A stretch of 55,783 nucleotides of DNA from Bacteroidales bacterium. GTDB lineage: Bacteria > Bacteroidota > Bacteroidia > Bacteroidales > FEN-979. Each line of letters opens with the position of its first letter. The stretch's first letter is position 1. The stretch lies in assembly GCA_025355465.1 (NCBI GenBank), contig JANXZO010000052.1:1-55783 (forward strand), given 5' to 3'. A program made the position numbers and the translations under genes. Of this stretch, positions 53,277-55,783 are shown in pieces. The notes beneath the pieces were generated by a model. It made no database searches. It was given only the letters and a program-made list of their open reading frames with translations, and had not been told where the DNA came from.

Positions 53277-55666
53277 TCAGGTTCCTGCACGAATTATCCA
53301 ACGAAGATGTTGGCGGTAAAGCCCGTGGCTTGAAAACACTCAGGGAGATCGGACTGAATGTTCCGGATGCGTTTGTTATCATTCACCCCGAGTTCAAGAT
53401 CATCGACGAAACACTATTGAAAAAAAGTCTGGCGCGTCTCGGTAATGGCGCAAAGGCTGTACGCTCCTCGGCGGTGAGTGAAGATGGCACCGGCGCCTCC
53501 TTTGCCGGCCAGTTCGAGTCATACCTCGGATTACATACCTACGCAGACATCCGGGAAGCGATCAGTAAATGTATTGCGGCGGCCAGTTCCGACCGGGTTA
53601 AAGGATATGCTGACAACATCACTTCGGAAGCCGACCTGAGAATTTCGGTGATCCTGCAAAACATGGTGGAGGCAAAGGTTGCCGGGGTTGTTTTTTCCGT
53701 AAACCCGGTAAACAACCGGCGCGATAAGATCCTCATCAATGCGGTAAGCGGGTTGGGAGAGGAGCTGGTGAGCGGAAAAAAGGATGCGCAACACTATGAA
53801 TTATACCGAAGCGGATCCAACATTAAAGGCGAGTCGGAAAAAAACGGACATCTCCTCGATGAAATAAGGCTCAGGGAAATCCTTGACGGGACAAGACGGG
53901 CCGAGGCTCATTACAAACAACCTGTAGACCTGGAATGGGCCATTGACAACACCAACACGCTTCACTGGCTGCAGGTAAGACCGGTGACCACGCTTCAATC
54001 CGAACATTACAATGAACTTGATACCGTACAGGGCGAAAGCAGCGATATCTGGACCCTTGGAAATATCGGCGAAATGATGCCCGGCGTGGCCACTCCCCTC
54101 ACCTACTCGGTAAGTGCCGAAGCCATCGATTATGGCATGGTGATGCTGGCCGATAAAGCAGGTGCATTCAGGTTGGCGAACCGCACCGGCAAGCGATATA
54201 TTCAGATGTTTTACAACCGGCTCTTCATCAATATGAGCAACATGATGGATTATCCGAAAAACATCTGGATGAACAAAGCCGCTGATGTTCAGTTTGCCCT
54301 GAGCGGGAAGGTATTTCCGGGAATTGATGCAAAACCTGAAGCACCGTTACCGCGAAGGATCTTTAACTTCTACCGCCAGATAAGCAGTACGCTAAGGGCG
54401 AAGCAATCCCTGGAGGAGCTGAGAACACTGGCAACGCACTTTATCATCGACCCTTCAGGTTCTGACGCAGCGTTTCATGCCAGGCTGGAGGCAGCACGCC
54501 TGCAACTCGGGATAGGTTTCGGCCATCACCTGATGACCTCCGCGCAATCCGGATCTTTGTACTCGGCCTTCATGCGCATCATGACCGGCGACAAACGCCA
54601 GCCCAACGCCGACGATCATCACATTGCTACCATACTGCTGCTTGACATTCCTGAGATTGAAAGCGCTGATGCCGTGAAATCACTGGAAAAATTTGCCAAC
54701 CTGATACGTGGAGAAAAGCCTTTTGCCGAAAAATTCATCAATGGCACGAGCGCCGAGGCCTTGAAAATGTTGCAAACGGATGCCCCGGAAGAGGTGGTAA
54801 AGCAATTTAAAACATTTCTCCAACGACACGGACATCGCTGTGTCCGGGAATCGGAACTTCGTGAAAAAACATGGGCCGAAAACCCGCTGCAATTAATACA
54901 GTCCCTCCAGACCAGGGTTCGGCTCGGAGAGGTAAAACACACCGGCCACGACGTAAAAAAACTTATCAGCGAAGCGCTGAGTCATCTTCCCATTGCCAAA
55001 AGAAGGATCCTGCGGAGCATGATTCCGATGGCACGAAAAGCTGTTGCACGCAGAGAAATCTCGAAGGCATTGTCCATAAAAATGGTCAGCATCATACGAA
55101 CCGGATACCAGCTACTTGCTCAACGAATGACGGACAGGAAGTTGCTTGACGATGCAGATCAGATATTTTTTCTGACCCATGAGGAGATCGGGAAATTGAT
55201 CAATGATGCAAATCCCCGCTGGAAGGAGACGGCAAACAAACGTCGTACTTTATTCCCTGAACTCGACAAGCTGGTGTTCGAGGAGATCTGTTTCGGTATT
55301 CCGGAACCCCTTGAACAGGAGGTGGAAATTATCATTACCGAAGGGCAACTCAAAGGGATTCCAGTAAGCGGTGGCATTGTTGAAGGGAGAACCCGAATCA
55401 TCCATAGCCTTGAAGATGCCGAAAAACTGCAGGAAGGAGAGATTATGGTAGCCTCGTTTACCGACATCGGCTGGACACCCTACTTCAGCATTATTTCCGG
55501 CCTGATCACTGAAATCGGAAGTCCGTTGTCGCACGGAGCCGTTGTAGCACGTGAATATGGAATTCCTGCCGTAGTCGGAGCCAAGGGTGCCAAGCGCTTT
55601 CTCAGCAATGGCGACAAAGTCCGGCTCGACGGGAACCGGGGAATAGTGGAAAAGATTTCCGGGTAG
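53273..55666 (+). CDS. PEP/pyruvate-binding-domain phosphotransferase, rifampin phosphotransferase-like
   Basis: A 797-residue cytoplasmic protein. Residues 1-240 form the ATP-grasp domain of pyruvate-phosphate dikinase/PEP synthase: GGKARGLKTL, AVRSSAVSEDG, SFAGQFESYLGL and LHWLQVRPVTT. The middle (about 260-690) is helical and shows no PEP synthase-type catalytic barrel. The last 90 residues are the swivelling phosphohistidine domain: VSGGIVEGRTRIIHS, TDIGWTPYF and SPLSHGAVVAREYGIPAVVG with the acceptor histidine. The layout matches rifampin phosphotransferase (ATP domain, substrate domain, His domain) rather than true PEP synthase. The substrate is unknown and antibiotic resistance should not be assumed. 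Start is TTG, overlapping the partner gene's stop. Confidence 0.85.
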   Translation: MIRFLHELSNEDVGGKARGLKTLREIGLNVPDAFVIIHPEFKIIDETLLKKSLARLGNGAKAVRSSAVSEDGTGASFAGQFESYLGLHTYADIREAISKCIAAASSDRVKGYADNITSEADLRISVILQNMVEAKVAGVVFSVNPVNNRRDKILINAVSGLGEELVSGKKDAQHYELYRSGSNIKGESEKNGHLLDEIRLREILDGTRRAEAHYKQPVDLEWAIDNTNTLHWLQVRPVTTLQSEHYNELDTVQGESSDIWTLGNIGEMMPGVATPLTYSVSAEAIDYGMVMLADKAGAFRLANRTGKRYIQMFYNRLFINMSNMMDYPKNIWMNKAADVQFALSGKVFPGIDAKPEAPLPRRIFNFYRQISSTLRAKQSLEELRTLATHFIIDPSGSDAAFHARLEAARLQLGIGFGHHLMTSAQSGSLYSAFMRIMTGDKRQPNADDHHIATILLLDIPEIESADAVKSLEKFANLIRGEKPFAEKFINGTSAEALKMLQTDAPEEVVKQFKTFLQRHGHRCVRESELREKTWAENPLQLIQSLQTRVRLGEVKHTGHDVKKLISEALSHLPIAKRRILRSMIPMARKAVARREISKALSIKMVSIIRTGYQLLAQRMTDRKLLDDADQIFFLTHEEIGKLINDANPRWKETANKRRTLFPELDKLVFEEICFGIPEPLEQEVEIIITEGQLKGIPVSGGIVEGRTRIIHSLEDAEKLQEGEIMVASFTDIGWTPYFSIISGLITEIGSPLSHGAVVAREYGIPAVVGAKGAKRFLSNGDKVRLDGNRGIVEKISG

Positions 55667-55686
55667 CCATTTGCGGATTACGATCT

Positions 55687-55783
55687 TTATCTGAAGAATT
55701 TTCCCGATACCATCATCGATCCACGCTTATCCGCCACCTGATAAATCAGCATGCCATGATTTACCTCCCGGAGATTTAATTTC
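55687..55783 (-). CDS. C-terminal end of a T9SS-exported protein (partial)
   Basis: The minus strand from the window edge reads 31 residues ending at TAA (55689-55687): LREVNHGMLIYQVADKRG, then a short hydrophobic stretch and SGKFFR. This is the last strand pair of a type A T9SS sorting domain (GMxIYQVxD...GKFxR). The body of the gene lies outside the window. It is convergent with the phosphotransferase gene, with 20 bases between stops. Confidence 0.7.
   Translation of the reverse strand, partial: KLNLREVNHGMLIYQVADKRGSMMVSGKFFR

Noticed and set aside
53273-55666. Annotation as phosphoenolpyruvate synthase
   Set aside because: The PEP-binding barrel motifs of PEP synthase and pyruvate phosphate dikinase were not seen. 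Only the ATP-grasp and phosphohistidine domains are recognisable.

Overview
The window is an ordinary stretch of chromosome from a member of the Bacteroidota, most likely Bacteroidales or a near relative. Three things support this. Many genes are preceded by the Bacteroidota promoter form (TTG or TTTG, about 16-22 bases, then TAnnTTTG). Secreted proteins carry type IX secretion (T9SS) C-terminal sorting domains. The gene content and order are typical of the phylum, for example DUF1573-yajC-YbbR-coaE, an S1 protein with a long tail, and a TonB-dependent receptor with a carboxypeptidase-regulatory-like N-terminus. Shine-Dalgarno sequences are weak and several starts are GTG or TTG. No rRNA, tRNA, CRISPR array, prophage or intact insertion sequence was found.

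Layout. 1-550: relics, namely an N-terminal scrap of a SIR2-like protein and one of a membrane AraC-type regulator. 568-1575 (-): YbjQ protein and an ion channel. 1669-4790 (+): APC permease, DUF3108 protein, BadF-type sugar kinase. 4800-8000 (-): CCA-adding enzyme, pRiA4b ORF-3-like protein, miaA. 8172-12232 (+): isocitrate dehydrogenase, HD-domain protein, a four-helix-bundle gene flanked by an inverted repeat, and a compact aconitase. 12229-13095 (-): acyltransferase. 13171-19291 (+): lplA, a DUF1338 enzyme, a lipoprotein hydrolase and a large FAD/Fe-S 2-hydroxyacid dehydrogenase, with overlapping joints. 19348-27575 (-): hybrid histidine kinase, M3 peptidase, rnz, rpsA, aldo/keto reductase. 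27663-31413: lipoprotein, a T9SS metallophosphoesterase and a decayed T9SS beta-propeller gene. 31677-37897: gldA, ychF, LytTR regulator, hydE, rlmD, aroK. 37946-43091: DUF1573, yajC, YbbR, coaE, TonB receptor and a small partner. 43185-48742: mqnA, yidC, pyrG, gap. 48815-55666 (+): serine dehydratase pseudogene, arfB, DEAD-box helicase, and an AttH-like protein coupled to a PEP/pyruvate-binding-domain protein. 55687-55783 (-): the C-terminal end of another T9SS protein.

How the genes fit together. Aconitase plus isocitrate dehydrogenase would make 2-oxoglutarate from citrate. The next operon pairs a DUF1338 protein (2-oxoadipate dioxygenase/decarboxylase family) with a YdiJ/D-2-hydroxyglutarate dehydrogenase-like flavoprotein. 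In Pseudomonas these two steps convert 2-oxoadipate to 2-oxoglutarate at the end of lysine breakdown. MqnA indicates menaquinone synthesis by the futalosine route. HydE indicates [FeFe]-hydrogenase maturation and so an anaerobic lifestyle, although HydF, HydG and the hydrogenase are not in view.

The most interesting items are the inverted-repeat-flanked S23-type gene and related short tandem repeats at three other places, the DUF1338/dehydrogenase operon, the AttH-like/phosphotransferase gene pair, and several genes caught decaying (serine dehydratase, beta-propeller protein, SIR2-like relic). I see no convincing wholly new multi-gene defence or mobile system. All family names are from reading motifs by eye, without database searches.
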